Shown here in pieces: positions 1 to 12,282 of a stretch of 64,000 nt of DNA (positions within the stretch are counted from its first letter, which is position 1; every line of letters starts with the position of its first letter). The DNA is from Telopea speciosissima (lineage: Eukaryota; Streptophyta; Magnoliopsida; Proteales; Proteaceae), in assembly GCF_018873765.1 (NCBI RefSeq), contig NC_057925.1:47461010-47525009 (forward strand), given 5' to 3'. The position numbers and the translations under genes were made by a program. The notes under the pieces were generated by a model. That model was not told where the DNA came from, did no database searches, and was given only the letters and a program-made list of their open reading frames with translations.

Positions 1-724
1 ATGAACAGTAACTTTTAATAACAGAGAAGAGAGGGGCAGGAGAGAAGAGCCCTCTGCTCAAACTTTCTCAAATAAACCCTTATACGGCTGTGTAATTGGA
101 GAAGGGTTACATCCCTAAATAAATAACTTAAAATTATACTTTTAACACATAGATATAGACGAACAAAATTAAACAACTAACATTATGGACTTGAACACTA
201 AACACTAACTAGTTTAGCATTAATAAGACTAAGAGGATCCCACATATTAGAATACTAAATTGAAAGACTAAATTCGTGTACCCCTATAGATATAAAATTT
301 GGATCTTATATTTGAGCCCTATAACAAATAAAAACACTTAAAGCAAAAGCCTATAACCAAATAACTATCAAAACTGGCCCTAATGTTGCACCGTAATTGC
401 ATTATTCACTCTCAGATGAGCAGTACTAGGGAGATGGCCTTCAATTCCTTGGCCATCTTTTAACCAGCTAGGGCTGCCGTGTTTCTGTTCATAGCTTGAT
501 GGGTGGTCAAGAGTTGAGGTCTATTTAGATTTGGTGATAGCTTATAACGGAGTTCTTCTCATTATAGTTTTGCAATACCATATCCGAGGATTTGTTGAAC
601 TATAAACAATTTTGTCAGATTGTTGTTTAAAAATATTACTTCAGCTTGATAATTTAACTACTATATGCACTTCATACTTAGTTTTCCTTTCTTAAGGATT
701 GAGATTGATAGGCTATCTTTGCAG

Positions 725-1230
725 GAATCAAGTAAAAATATCCAGCTAGAAGCATTTCATGTCTTCAAGGTATTTGTCACTCTTTTTCTTTCCCCCCCCA
801 CCCAAATGTATGGGTGATTGAAAAAATCGAAATAATCACCCTTTAGTATCCACATGGACTTCATTTATTCAAAGTATTAATTAATCTTTCTTTCTGTTGT
901 TATTTTATTGTTAATTTATCTTCTTGTTATGTAAATCTCTTTTCCCTGTGGTATTCACAGCTGTTTGCCGCCAATCAAAACAAGACTCCTGAGATCGCCA
1001 CCATACTAATGGCAAATAGAAACAAGCTCCTACGGTTCTTTGCGGACTTTAAGATGGATAAAGGTTAGAGTCTCACAATTTTCTCAGATGGTCTTTCAAT
1101 CTTTTGCATTTCAGATTGTGCGTATTCAATTATAACAATTCAAATTGAGTTTACTTTTATTGCAGAGGATGAACAATTTGAGGCAGACAAAGCTCAAGTT
1201 GTGAAAGAAATTGTCGCCCTTGGACATTGA
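725..1230 (+). CDS. Mo25/CAB39-like scaffold protein, last three exons (partial gene)
   Basis: Three exons read in one frame: 725-769, 961-1063 and 1166-1230 (TGA at 1228-1230), each bounded by AG/GT. The joined peptide runs from [15 protein letters not shown] through [20 protein letters not shown] to EIVALGH. This is the C-terminal helical repeat typical of Mo25 (CAB39/Hym1) proteins, which scaffold and activate STE20/GCK-type and NDR-type kinases in cell polarity and division. About 71 codons are visible; the family is usually near 340 residues, so most of the gene lies upstream. I found no convincing earlier exon in 1-724, so either the preceding intron is long or the 5' part is missing. 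The exons are clean, with no stop or frameshift, so this may be a working gene. Family is seen directly; function is inferred from the family. Confidence 0.85.
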
Positions 1231-2897
1231 GATCGGCAGTAAGCAGCTGTGGACTATTTTGTAATTCCGTTTTATTTAAATGTAAATTTTGAATTTGTTT
1301 GTGAATTCTATCCTTGTTAGTGCTTTGTGTTGAACTTGGTGACTTGACTTGCATTCAATCTTTTCGTTCTCCCTTGAAGTACAAACTTGAAAATAAATTT
1401 ACTGCATCGTAGAATTCGAAGTAAATACATCTGTAAAGCCTTCCGATGTCCCAACTACAGATGCCTATTTGCTAGATCCATCATCCATAGCAGTTATACC
1501 AATGAAATGGTGCCAGTGTTGGGAAAATGGGTTTGATATTTTGTGGACAGGTTTACAGTAGTGCTCGGGCTACTGAGAGGATGCATGCCAATACATGGGA
1601 GAGGTGTAAGTTTGAGATGTCTTAATGTAGGTCATTTCTTTTTGAAAACCTTTTTATGCCTTGAATATAAAGAACTGTTGGGAATAAAAGAAGTGGTGAT
1701 TAGAATGTGTCAAGTTATAAATACACCTATAGAAATGTCATTTAGACAGTCACTCTTTTAATATATGTAACAGTTGCGATTGTTACATCATCCTTCCATA
1801 TGGCATAACTGGTCCATAGTTTAGCTAGTCTTTTAAGTCTTTAACAGTTAAGACTGCAAACTTTGGTTGTGTTTGTAGGATCCATCTGGTTTCAACTGGG
1901 ACAAAGATGAAGTTTCAGATTTCCTCTTCCAAGATAAGATTTATTTATTTTTTAATCTCATGTGGACAAATTTGGCTTCTATATTGGCTCAGTATTATTA
2001 TTCTTCTTGTTAAATGGGTGGGGTTGGGGGACCTTTAGAGGCTTCTTTTTGGTTCTAATGATCAAGAGGAAAGCAGCGAGATCTTTGAATTTGCAATTCT
2101 TGAGCAGAAGTTTGTATATGGTCCCCCTCCCTTATAGTCCCCTCAATGTTCCATCTTCCTTGCCTCTTATACCTAGTATTACTACTCTCCAATGACCATG
2201 GATCTTCTCCAATCACTTGAAAATACTAGCGAACAAAGTTTACATTGATATCTTTATAGATGCTTTTCCCTGATTTGATATGATAGGGTTAGGGTGACCA
2301 ATGCCTAATAAATTTGGTCGGTCACCTTTCTTGATCCAGATCCAAATCCAACTGTTCATGCAAGTTTGTTAATAACAACTTTACATGTCTCTGAACCCTC
2401 CAAAAAATCTTATGTCATCTGGCTGATGAGAAGAGCTTTGGTTCTTATCGGTGACCCTCGAGCATGAAAGAGGGTAATTTTCACCACTTTTTGTTCATTT
2501 ATGCCACGCCAACATAGCTGTCATAGTAAGAAGCAGGCGAAGCTGCAAAGGAAATCCCTGTAACCGAAGTCAGTGAAAAAAGAATGGGCAAGAGATCTCT
2601 ATTTGGTCGCATGGTCTCTACGCAAGCGTTTGGGCCAATGGGTGAGCACACTTGGGTATCTACCCAGGGGGCAAAGCCGTTATCTCACGATGCCCTGTGA
2701 GAGGGCATAGGAAACACGAGCAAGTAGAGGTATTTTTCCCCAAAGGAAGTTATAACTTTGTGTTTTTGACTCTTGTGTATCAAAACTTTGAAGAAGATAA
2801 AATCTTATTATTTCACACGTGTACTTGAAAACATGTAATACAGTAAACTCTTCAGAATGATAATGGTAAACCAATTTTAAACTATTTTGAATTTTTT
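1231..2897. other. Intergenic / 3' flank of the Mo25-like gene
   Basis: Probably the 3' untranslated region of the Mo25-like gene followed by non-coding DNA. A short exon-like stretch near 1879-1936, preceded by a good acceptor, has an open frame but no partner exon that I recognise. Otherwise I see only AT-rich sequence. Confidence 0.4.
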
Positions 2898-3019
2898 GGG
2901 AGACTGTTTTCTGTGTCGCAATGTAGGCTGCGGCCAGGCACATGGTCCTGCCACTCAGGGGGGTAGGGTGGTCATTGCACCCACCCCCATGTGCCTGGGC
3001 ACAACTTGCGCTGCGCCCC
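2898..3019. mobile_element. Short hairpin MITE, Mutator-like
   Basis: The two halves are roughly inverted: GGCCAGGCACATGG near 2933 pairs with CCCCATGTGCCTGGGC near 2983-3000. The element starts GGGAGACTG and ends GCGCCCC, and AATTTTTT-like 9-bp direct repeats flank it, though a T run makes that duplication weak evidence. It shares its core with the element at 9898-10036. Confidence 0.5.
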
Positions 3020-3825
3020 AATTTTTTTTTACATTTTGAGACAATAAGGCGTGTAGATCCTCCCCTTACTAGCAGCTTGGGAAACCCTCTCTCTTACATT
3101 TTACACATGACATGGAGTTAAAGAACATAGACAAGGGTCAAAGGCCAATCAAAGTATAACTAGTTTGTCCAGTTCGGTAGTGACCAGGGCTTTAAGAATC
3201 GGCGCATTGGATCGTAAATCACCGATTCATTGCCCCAATCTCTGATGAATTGATACAGTTGATTCTTGAATAGAAACATGAACCATTAGTTGTGTCCTAG
3301 TCTGAATGATCCAGTCAATGACATGTGAGATCGGGTTAATTTTCACTCATTGGTTTTGAATATCGTATGTCTATACCTTGTGTTTATCATGTTCTCTATC
3401 TGTTTAATGTATCTTGATTTCTTTTGTTTGGCGTTGGGTGCGGATGAATGAATAGCCTTCTTTGTACCTAAAAAATAAAAAAAAATAAAAAAAAATACAA
3501 TCATTAGAATATTTCTCGGATCTACCCGCCCCGCCGTCATTAGTCACCACGTCTTAAAATCCTGCCAGTGACCTTTGAAACCTTAACAGCAAATTTTAAA
3601 CTTTCGCGCTCCCTGTGAAGGAAGATCACTGGAGATTCTTGAGGTGTTCTTGCAACTTTACGTGAAGTGCTTCCCAATTCGCTCATTCTCTACCATACTT
3701 CTCACCCTGACGCCCGATTCAGAAAGAAGACCTTGGGCCTCGGCCCTGCTTTTTTCGTCCTTTCTTTCTGATATACTCTCCTACTAACTGAAACAAACAA
3801 CGGAAGCCAGACTCAAAGCGGCAAT
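3020..3825. other. Intergenic, including the 5' flank of the phosphatase locus
   Basis: No gene. The last 200 bases before the ATG at 3826 are CT-rich (for example 3745-3780), as is common for plant 5' leaders. A confident TATA box is not visible. An A-rich tract lies around 3470-3500. Confidence 0.4.
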
Positions 3826-6149
3826 ATGGATGGTTCAAACGGTACGGATTCTGAGATTATCTTCTCCTCTTTCTCGTTTCGTTAATTACTTCCCAGTTTC
3901 TATTGAATTATGTGCTCAAATTTGTTTTCTTTTTACATGAACAGATTCCCTCGAGGAGTTCCTTGTCATTGCGGTTGGTGCAACGAAGAGAGCCGGAGAG
4001 GTGTTCTCGAAAACATTGTTTCTTATATTACTCCCCACTTTTTCGTTTAATGAATGCACCAAGTTTCTCATATAAAACCTCAAATCTTGCCCTTCTTTTT
4101 CCTGGGTTTTTCAGATAATTCGAAGAAGATTTTATGAGACGAAGCGCGAGTGGAGTATAAAGGCCAGGTATCTTTCTGCCTTTAGAAATACCATTTGGGT
4201 TTCTTCGGCCATTTCCATTGCTCAAGAGAAAAAAGTTTACATTAATAGTAAAAGTTGAAGCGACTGAGCTTATGTGCGTTTATGAGTTACCACGAATCCC
4301 TCTTGTATTTCTAAAATTAGGAGGTGGGGGAATAAAGATTTCTAAAATCAAATTATCTCACGCATTTTCAATTTTCTTTTCCTTTCCAATAAATGCGAAT
4401 TTCATTCCACTAAGGTGAACCTAAGAGAGTTAGCTGTGGAATCCTGCGCCACAGAGGAAAAGAGCAGTATGCAGATTTAAAAATTTTCTATTTCCAATGT
4501 AGGTGGATCTGGTCACGGAAACGGATAAGGTTTGCGAGGATCTCATATTTAATCATCTTAAGCAGCATTTCCCCGAGCATAAGGCAACCAATTTCATTTA
4601 AGGGAAAAATTTTTAAAAGTTTGAATCTTTTTAGAGTATTGGTCTTTGCATTCTGGATTGTTTGTGTTTTCTTGAATATAACTGTGTTTTATCTTTCTTT
4701 TCTCTCTATTTTCTTGATTTTTGTAGTTCATTGGAGAAGAGACAACTGCTGCGTGTGGTAGCACAGAACTGACCGATCAGCCGACTTGGATTGTTGACCC
4801 ACTTAATGGGACAACTAATTTTGTTCATGGGTAAACTATGAATTCTTCTGTTTTGGGTCATCCTTCTTCCTTACTTTTTTCTGTTATCATTTAACTGATG
4901 TTGTTTCATTGGTTTAATTCCATGAAAGTTTCCCTTTGTTTGTGTGTCTATTGGTCTCACAATTGGGAAGGTTCCTACTGTTGGTGTTGTTTACAATCCA
5001 ATAATGGAGGAGGTGAGTCTGCATTCTTGGTGGCCTTTCATCCATCAATGCCATAGTATTCAGGGATCAGGACTGACAGGACAGTGTGTATTTGAGGAAC
5101 TCATTTGATGGGCCATCATTCCAGTCTTAATAAAACCTAGGAATGTAATTCTGGGGGCAAAAGTGTGAAGGGTTTTATGTTCTATGTCATTTCACTGCTG
5201 CCTGCCAAGGTTTTGGAAATTGAATTCTCATTAGGTTGAACGTATTGTCTCTGAGAAGTCAATTATTTGTCTTCTCTGCATTTTATTCAGGAGATTCAAG
5301 AGGGTTTATTGATTCATTTAAATGTGTTACTTTTGATGTGTAGCTTTTTACTGGTATTTGTGGGAAAGGTGCTTTTCTAAACGGGACTCCTATAAAAGGT
5401 GAACGTAATCCCTTCATGTCCAGCATATTTCTCCATGACCACAAATCCTGCTATATGTCCTAACTGCACTGTGCTAACACTTGAAACCTGCAGTGTCAAC
5501 ACAAACTGAACTGGTGAAGTCGCTCCTTGCAACAGAAGTATGTGAATCTACAATGAACAGCTTAAGTGATAAAAAATTATAGGAACTGTGATAATTTGCA
5601 CAAGTAATTCCTATGCCACATATGTGACTGCTTCTACTACATATTAGACGAATTTCCATTAGTCTAACTTTGTGGGCAAACTGGGGTTAGTTTGTCTCTG
5701 TAAGCTTTTTTGTTTTAACCACTGAAATACAATTATATTTAGTTTACTGGTTCCTGCTTTGTAGGTTGACCTGTCCATTTGCTAACTCCAATCTCCTTGC
5801 GTTGTTACTGAAATAGTGTCGAAAGCATTAATGACCTATTAATCTCAATTGTTAAAATTGTGTGTTGCTGACAAATATTTTTTTTATTCATTTAAATGAC
5901 TTCCACTTCCAGATGGCTTCTAGGCTTATTCAGTTTTATGTTACAATATTAGTTAACAGTTGTAACCGTTTGAAGCAGTTCATTTTGCCATTCCAATTCT
6001 GCAGCGAATGGTTGGATTGGTCAGGGCAGACCATAAAGAGGACACTAGGATTTGTAGTTGAATTTTTTCCTTATGGGCTTTATGCTACTTGTATTGAATC
6101 ATCAATATACGAGAGTGTTGGTAGATGCCGATAGCGAACCAACTCTAAT

Positions 6150-7530
6150 CCCAGTTCCATAATACCAAACTCCACCCACAAGTTTTGAATGATGATAATG
6201 CCCTCCCCTACTTTTGAAAGATTCTATCAACCGTACCTAAGTGGCTAACGGTGTTAAAATAGCAGTTCAAAAGATGATATTACCCTTTAATTATCTAACC
6301 TCATATTTTTATTCCTTCTTCGTCTTCTGGTTTTTTTACCTTTTTTTTTTTTTTTTTTTTTTTCTTTCAACACAGATCTCTTCTTCTTCTGCCAGCACCA
6401 CCATCATCGCCACCACTGCTGCCGCAGATCCTCTTGACACTGGTTCTTTAGTCAAACACCACTGGGGACACATACTTTGCATCCGAGAATAGGAGCTAAG
6501 CATCATCTATCCAGCCAAAGACATCATCGAATTTGTCAAAAGATAAAAACAAACCAGCAGAAACTGGAACAAAATTGATGCTCTGGCATTCATCAACGAA
6601 AATTCAAGGCATCCAAAATGAAACCGGCAAGACAGAGATATCTATACATTAGAACATTTCAACAGACTGAAACTGAAACCACAATTTCAAATGGTAAGCA
6701 AATTGTCATGGAAAAGACTGAACCAGGGCTCATCGTATTAGAAAATAAAACTCAACAATTGATCATGAGAGACGCAAAAATGTCATCTTTCAGCACTAAA
6801 ATTATCCAAGCCAAACGTAACTCATACTTCAGAAGATGAAAAAGAAACTTACTTCTGGAAGTAGCTCAGTACCAAATGAATGCAGATCCAAGATACCAGG
6901 ACTGAGCTCATCGGTTGACATTTGGTCTTCACCATTCTTCCTCAGGCTAGACAACCTTGAATCAAGCGGCGGAGTCGAAGGCACCGAAGAAAGCTCATTT
7001 TCTCCATGAATGCTCCTCTGCATATTCCAAAACGTTCCTGAACCCTGAACTCCTCTGCCGGCTTCATAATAACCAGAGTCCTGTTATCGATTCAAGAAAA
7101 AATAATGATCAAACTCGAAAAAACAGACTGATCAATCCAATGTCCGCCAAGAAAGGAAAGGAAAAAGAGATCGAGAACCTGTGGACCAGGAACATTTGCA
7201 TTTGCATTTGGCGTCGGTGGTGGTGCTGGCGGTGGAAGAGGATCAACGGCGGCAGTGGTGGCGATGATGGCGGTGCTGGCAGAAGAAGAAACATAAAGAG
7301 GAAGAAGAGGAAACATGGTTTTGGGGTTGAAGAGGGCAAAATTGGAATAAAATTACATTAAGGGTAATTTGGGGTTTTAGAAAAATTGGAAATATCCACA
7401 GCATCACTTAATGGCGTTTTTTAACGATTAGAGTATAGTTGATAGAATCTTTCAAAAGCAGAGGAGGGCATTATTAATATTCAAAACTTGGGGGTGGGGT
7501 TTGAAATTATGGATACTTAGAGGGGAGGGG
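6150..7530. mobile_element. Fold-back DNA element (Mutator/Pack-MULE-like) with long terminal inverted repeats, in the phosphatase intron
   Basis: The left arm (about 6157-6440) and the right arm (about 7240-7515) are inverted copies over roughly 250-300 bases. CAAGTTTTGAATGATGATAA near 6179 pairs with the reverse complement of 7465-7490, and CTTTTGAAAGATTCTATCAA near 6213 pairs with the reverse complement near 7440-7458. TTCTTCTTCTGCCAGCACC near 6386 pairs with the reverse complement near 7274-7293. The arms enclose about 800 bases of unrelated, gene-like DNA. No transposase is present, so it is non-autonomous. I could not fix the exact ends or the target duplication. Confidence 0.7.
6848..7316 (-). 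pseudogene. Gene-like fragment inside the fold-back element (unrecognised)
   Basis: On the minus strand, an ATG at 7316 opens an alanine/proline-rich N-terminus reaching a GT donor near 7180. A second exon-like block (about 7065-6848) begins after an AG acceptor and contains the stretch SSVPSTPPLDSRLSSLRKNG followed by DELSPGILDLHSF. It ends at a perfect GTAAGT donor at 6847-6842. Composition and splice signals suggest a captured host-gene fragment, not random sequence. The reading phase across the two blocks does not obviously match. I do not recognise the protein family. The N-terminal block is also present, inverted, in the left arm, so it belongs to the terminal repeat. Confidence 0.4.
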
Positions 7531-9273
7531 GATGATATTTCCCCTTTGAATAAAAGATGGATACATTTCGCATTAATCCAATCCATTTCTTTTTTTTTTT
7601 TTTGGGTAAGTTAATCCAATCCATTTCACTGCAGTTGTCATGTTGGCCTTCTATTTCAATTATCTTGACTATGGTGAAGGCCAATTCTTTTTCAGTCTTA
7701 AGATAGTACAGCATTTTAAAGGCCAAAGTTATGTGCATACAACTTAGACTTCATTATATTAAATTGCATGTGGACCTCCTCATTGAACCCTTCATACCAA
7801 ACTTTCTGCATCTTAGCAAAACAGTATACAGGCCTGAAAGATCATACATTTCCCCAAGAAAAGACAACAAGAAAAAGGAAACAAGAAGAAGATGAAAAGT
7901 TAAAGAAGGGAATAGAAAGAATACTACAGGAGTAGAAAATGTTGTGAGTTTTTTATGTTTGGTTGACTTCAAGTGTTTCTGGTCTTGTGTGAAACCAAGC
8001 TTCAAGAATATAGGATCTTTCAAGTTAGTGAAAATCACAAGTATTTTACTGTATGGCATGCAGTGTTATTCATTAGCATTTACTTTCTGCATGAGCAGGT
8101 TGGCAAAATGTGTGACAAATTTATAGTCAATTCACCCACAAAAATAATTAATACCTTACTTTTCAAGGTAAAATCACTTCTTCAAATGGAACATATTGGG
8201 ACTTCAATTAGATGTAGAAGTTTGGCATGCATAGTAATTTTTTTTCAGATTATCAGGTGCGATCGCTTTGGACGAGTAGTTCCTGTGCATTAAATCTCTG
8301 TGGTATTGCATGGGGTAAGGATTGACCTCTTTTATGAGCTCGGATTTGGGGGTCCTTGGTATGTCTTTGAAAGATAGTCATTTGTTTAAGTTTTGTTTCT
8401 ACAATGAACTTTGATGTGATTCATGATTTAATTGCTGGGCTTCGGCACTCAGGGATGTGGCAGGTGGAGCTGTAATTGTTCAAGAAGCTGGTGGACTGGT
8501 TTTTGATCCGCAAGTACCAAAATCTCTGGATTTTTTTTGTTTCCTTTTAAATTTCTGTGTGTTAGGAAAAGGGAACCTTCCCATTCTGCATACCAAGCAG
8601 GCAACATGGGTGAACACATTGTTCTGTTGCTCAAGGTTCAAATGAACATAGGACATTAGCACTACAACCTGTGGTTTCAAAAACCGGATGGAATCCGTGG
8701 AATAGGCTGATTCGAATTCGAATGGAATGGAGGCCAATTCCAATTTCAGCCGATTCTCTACGAAATTAAATGGATCGGCAAAGAAGTTAATGAAATCTCC
8801 ATTTCTGATTGTTTATCTCCTTTTGATTAAAAAAAACCTCTGTTTTGACCAAATCCACATGTTTCTTGGCACAAAAACTCCAGACATCTAAGATCTGAAG
8901 GAATCTATCCTCCTCTGATCCCTTTTTCCTTTGGTCTGGAGGATTCCGGCTGATTTGATTCGAAATCAATGGAGAGTGGAGACTGATACGATGCCCTTTT
9001 TCAAGTTTTAAAACCTTGCTACAACCTGGAGAATCAGAAATCCATCTTTAAACTCAACTACCCAACCGAGTCATCAGTTTGTAGTGACCATAATGTCATT
9101 TATTCTCAAGAGTAGTCAAGATTTTCTCATGTGCTTTGCTCGAGGTTTTTAACAGAGCAACGTTTGTTTGGATCAGGTCTGGCTGTGATTTTGACATCAC
9201 ATCTCGGAGAGTGGCAGCTTCAAATCCTCATCTCCAGTATGACTTTGTTTTGGCTTTGACGCAAGAAGACTAA

Positions 9274-9897
9274 TGTAGAAGTAATTCAACTAAGAACCAC
9301 TTTATTGTAGGATCGATGATAGGCCAACAGTAGATTCCAGCAACAATGATCTTAGACTCTAGTTGAGTGATGAACCAATTAGTAGTATTCTCTAGTTTAT
9401 AGATCTTTTGACCAGCAGCAACAGTGAAGCTTCTATTGTATTTCAGATGTAGATTAACTTACAATACAATATAGTAGAATGTACGAATGAAACAGAAACA
9501 ATAGAGAAGGGGAAGAAGGGGGGATAGGTATGGTTCTCTCACCCACAACCTCTCACATTAAATGTCTCTCACATCCATTGCACAAAGCAACATTCCATGT
9601 TTTTTATTTAAATCTAAAATCATTGGTTGATCAATGTGATCAATGTAGCCGACTCCATTTAGTTGAGATAAGGCTGAGTTGTTGTTGTTGGCTAATCAAT
9701 ATACCCTCTTGCCTTTATTTATAATTATAGCATGGTTACAAAATAGTAACTCCCGTTCTAGCCATTGGGATTTGGAACAGAATACAAAAATAGAAACCAA
9801 AAAACAGAGACTGAAATAGAAAATTAAGAAAATAGAAATTTCTAAATAAAAACCAAGCCTACTTTTCAAACCTGAACTTAGAAACTATATCTAAGTA
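9274..9897. other. Intergenic
   Basis: Presumed 3' flank of the phosphatase locus. AT-rich, no gene seen. Confidence 0.4.
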
Positions 9898-10036
9898 GGG
9901 GCGTTGTTCTCTGTGCCGCAGCAGTTGGAGGCTGTGCCCAGGCACATGGGGGTGGGCACAATGACCACCCTGCCCCTGCACAGGCTGCCCATGTGCCTGG
10001 GTTCAGCCTGCGCTATGGCACAGAGAACATTCTCCC
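9898..10036. mobile_element. 139-bp hairpin MITE, Mutator-like
   Basis: Nearly perfect hairpin: GTTCTCTGTGCCGCAG at the left end pairs with TGGCACAGAGAAC at the right end, and CCCAGGCACATGGG pairs with CCCATGTGCCTGGG internally. Flanking 9-mers ATCTAAGTA (9889-9897) and ATCTAACTA (10037-10045) match at 8 of 9 positions, which fits a Mutator-type target duplication. Confidence 0.7.
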
Positions 10037-12280
10037 ATCTAACTATTATATGGAAACAAAAGTAATTAAAAATAAAAAGTAGTTAAAATAGATAGTAAAA
10101 TATTGTCTTCCACGTAAGTCAATATTCTGGACTGGGCTGCCTCCCATAGCAGATGAATCCAACAATTACACTGGGCTGGTTTTGGGGCCTTGTTCATGCG
10201 GCTAAACATGGACCTGTGATAAGACACTTCAACCATTTGGAAATTAGAGGTCTTCAGCTAGTCATATTTATAATTTGTACTCTTTACTCAACCTGTGGGT
10301 TCCAAATTCTATACATTTCTCCAATTGGATTACAAAAGGGTGAGGAACCAATTTAGAAGTGGGTATAGAAGAATCAAATAAACTATTGATCAAGAACTCT
10401 AAATACCCATTGTTACTAGTTGGCTGCTTGTAGTAAGAGGGCTCAAGGATTTGCCTTCAGTGGCTCTGACTCCCCGTCGAGTAACAACAGCTTTGCTAAT
10501 TGCTAGAGAGGAGACAGCAGGGGACGAGGGTGAGCAACTTCTTAAACCATATTGCTGTGATTCTATTCTGGAGACACCCCTCCCCTCCCCTCCTTTCAGC
10601 CCATCCCATTGGGTGCGAAATCAGTCAAGATAAGATGGGCAAGTAGGCTAGTCCAAATTTCACAGGTCTGATTCAAGACTCAGAAATTTCCTTCTACATG
10701 AAGAGGGCACTATTGTAGGACGATTCATGAGTAGCACAAAACAAAGCCGGGCTAGTTTTACTGAGCTCCCTTAAGTTATAAGGGTACCCTTCATTGAAAT
10801 TGATCATGTCCAAATTACTTATTCTAGCCCACTTGGCTTAAGCATAAAAAATAATTGCTTTTGCCCTATTCTAGCCCATTCAAGTGGATTCTCTGAAAAC
10901 TGTAAATCATAAGGGTACCCTTCATTGAAATCTTTGTGCTTAAGGACACAAATTATAATTGCTTTTACCCTATTCTGGTAAGTACATGTTTGAAAACTTG
11001 GACTCCATTGTTCAAATTTTTATCTACCAAGGTAACACAAATCCAGACCTGTTAAGCTTTATGTTGTGATTAATTGAGATAAATCCAGAAGAGATGAGAT
11101 GCTTCCTATTATTGATAATACGTATGGAACATAAAATAAAAAGTAGATATGGTTTGTTGGATTTTTCATTGGACATTATTGTTGTTATGTGGGGGGTATT
11201 GGTTAGTGCAAACATGTGGAAGCTATACCTACTACTTCAAAATTCAATTATGCATGTGTCTTTCAAATTAATATGTTCAAAATCATCATCATCATCATTA
11301 AAAAAAAAATTAAGTTGTTCAAAAGATAGACTTATGCATGTATATCTTGATCATTTTGGAAAAAAAGAACATTGTTGGGTCACGTGGTTTCTGTGCTCAG
11401 ACATAAGAGTGTGAAATTACCGTCCAGCCCCTTCTAAAATAAAAAATCTCATTCAAGTTGATACCTTGTATGTGTTCTCATTGACCCACCCATTGGTGTA
11501 GGGCTACACGACCAAGCAACGATCTCTTGCCCATTTTTCAAATTAAGATTAAGATAAATGTATCAAGGAATTTCTGTATATCCCTTCTAAGATAGTTTTC
11601 TTTTGTCTGATACCTTGCAGAGACAAAGGAGACATAGATTCAATACAAAATTTATTCATTTCTATGCTCCATTGCAAGATAAAATAATCTTGTTAGTATC
11701 CATGTAAATGATCTTTCAAACGCAATCCGCGATAATGGAAACTCCTTGATCGAAAACCCAATTCCAATAATGCACTTCTCGAATTGAGAAAGTGGAATTG
11801 ATTGACGTTCCATATTTGAACTCATTAAATCCCAATTCACATCATTATGCTTGATGAAAGGAATGAGTGAAACCCCAATAGAAAAATATTAAAAGGAAAA
11901 AATGCTTTGAAAATGAACATGTTCTCATGCAATAGTCATGAATTTTTAGACGGTATCGAGCTGGACAACCTATTCTTCTCAAATACCCTGATTTAACGCC
12001 AAAGAATTTCCTGCCACTATCATATTGGATTCATCTCTACTTTAATGAAGGTTGAATACTTGAAAATATTATGGTGGTGATATTCTTGTTTTTCATATGA
12101 ACAATGTGAACTGATAATCTTGTACCTAACATTATAATCTTGTTACCTAAATATATCTAACATTCAACCTAGATTACATTGCCGCATAGTTTGACTATTG
12201 CATCTCAATAATAATAATCAGGTCAAAGGAAAATCTAACCTCACATTCAATTCTCGAAATGTCCCTCAAATCGCTTTAAC
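10037..12280. other. Intergenic
   Basis: AT-rich DNA without a supportable gene. Near 10748-10990 the phrase AAGGGTACCCTTCATTGAAA and surrounding words occur twice (around 10781 and 10911), so a short direct duplication is present. The minus-strand frame at 11840-11652 looks protein-like but has no neighbouring exons and no family that I recognise. Confidence 0.35.
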
Positions 12281-12282
12281 CC

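Larger units (their letters stand above)
3826..9273 (+). pseudogene. Inositol monophosphatase / L-galactose-1-phosphate phosphatase (VTC4/IMP type), damaged copy
   Basis: Twelve exons match the plant IMP gene order: 3826-3841, 3945-4000, 4115-4167, 4503-4583, 4727-4830, 4929-5012, 5344-5398, 5494-5537, 8099-8167, 8257-8358, 8453 to about 8513, and 9177-9273. Intact family members hydrolyse myo-inositol-1-phosphate and L-galactose-1-phosphate (ascorbate synthesis) with Mg2+. Recognisable pieces are [31 protein letters not shown] and AGGLVFDP. Damage: one base short or two extra in exon 3 (VEYKGQ is out of frame), one extra base in exon 10 near 8313-8317, phase mismatch across intron 5 and probably intron 11, and Asp to Asn in the metal-binding DPLDGT motif (AAT at 4805-4807). 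Intron 4 would need a GC donor (AAG|GCAACC). Intron 8 is 2.56 kb and holds a transposon. Exons remain well conserved, so inactivation looks recent. Alternative: assembly errors, but several independent lesions argue against it. Confidence 0.85.

Noticed and set aside
1879-1936. Exon-like stretch after a TTTGTAG acceptor, open in one frame (DPSGFNWDKDEVSDFLFQDK).
   Set aside because: No neighbouring exon, no family that I recognise and no clear donor. It could be a 3'-UTR feature or chance.
6241-6492. Plus-strand frame with Phe run and SSSSASTTIIATTAAADP.
   Set aside because: This is the left inverted arm of the fold-back element read across a T tract, not a gene.
11652-11840. Protein-like minus-strand frame ([20 protein letters not shown]...).
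   Set aside because: It looked like a possible organelle-derived or retroelement fragment, but I could not match it to a family and it has no flanking coding sequence.
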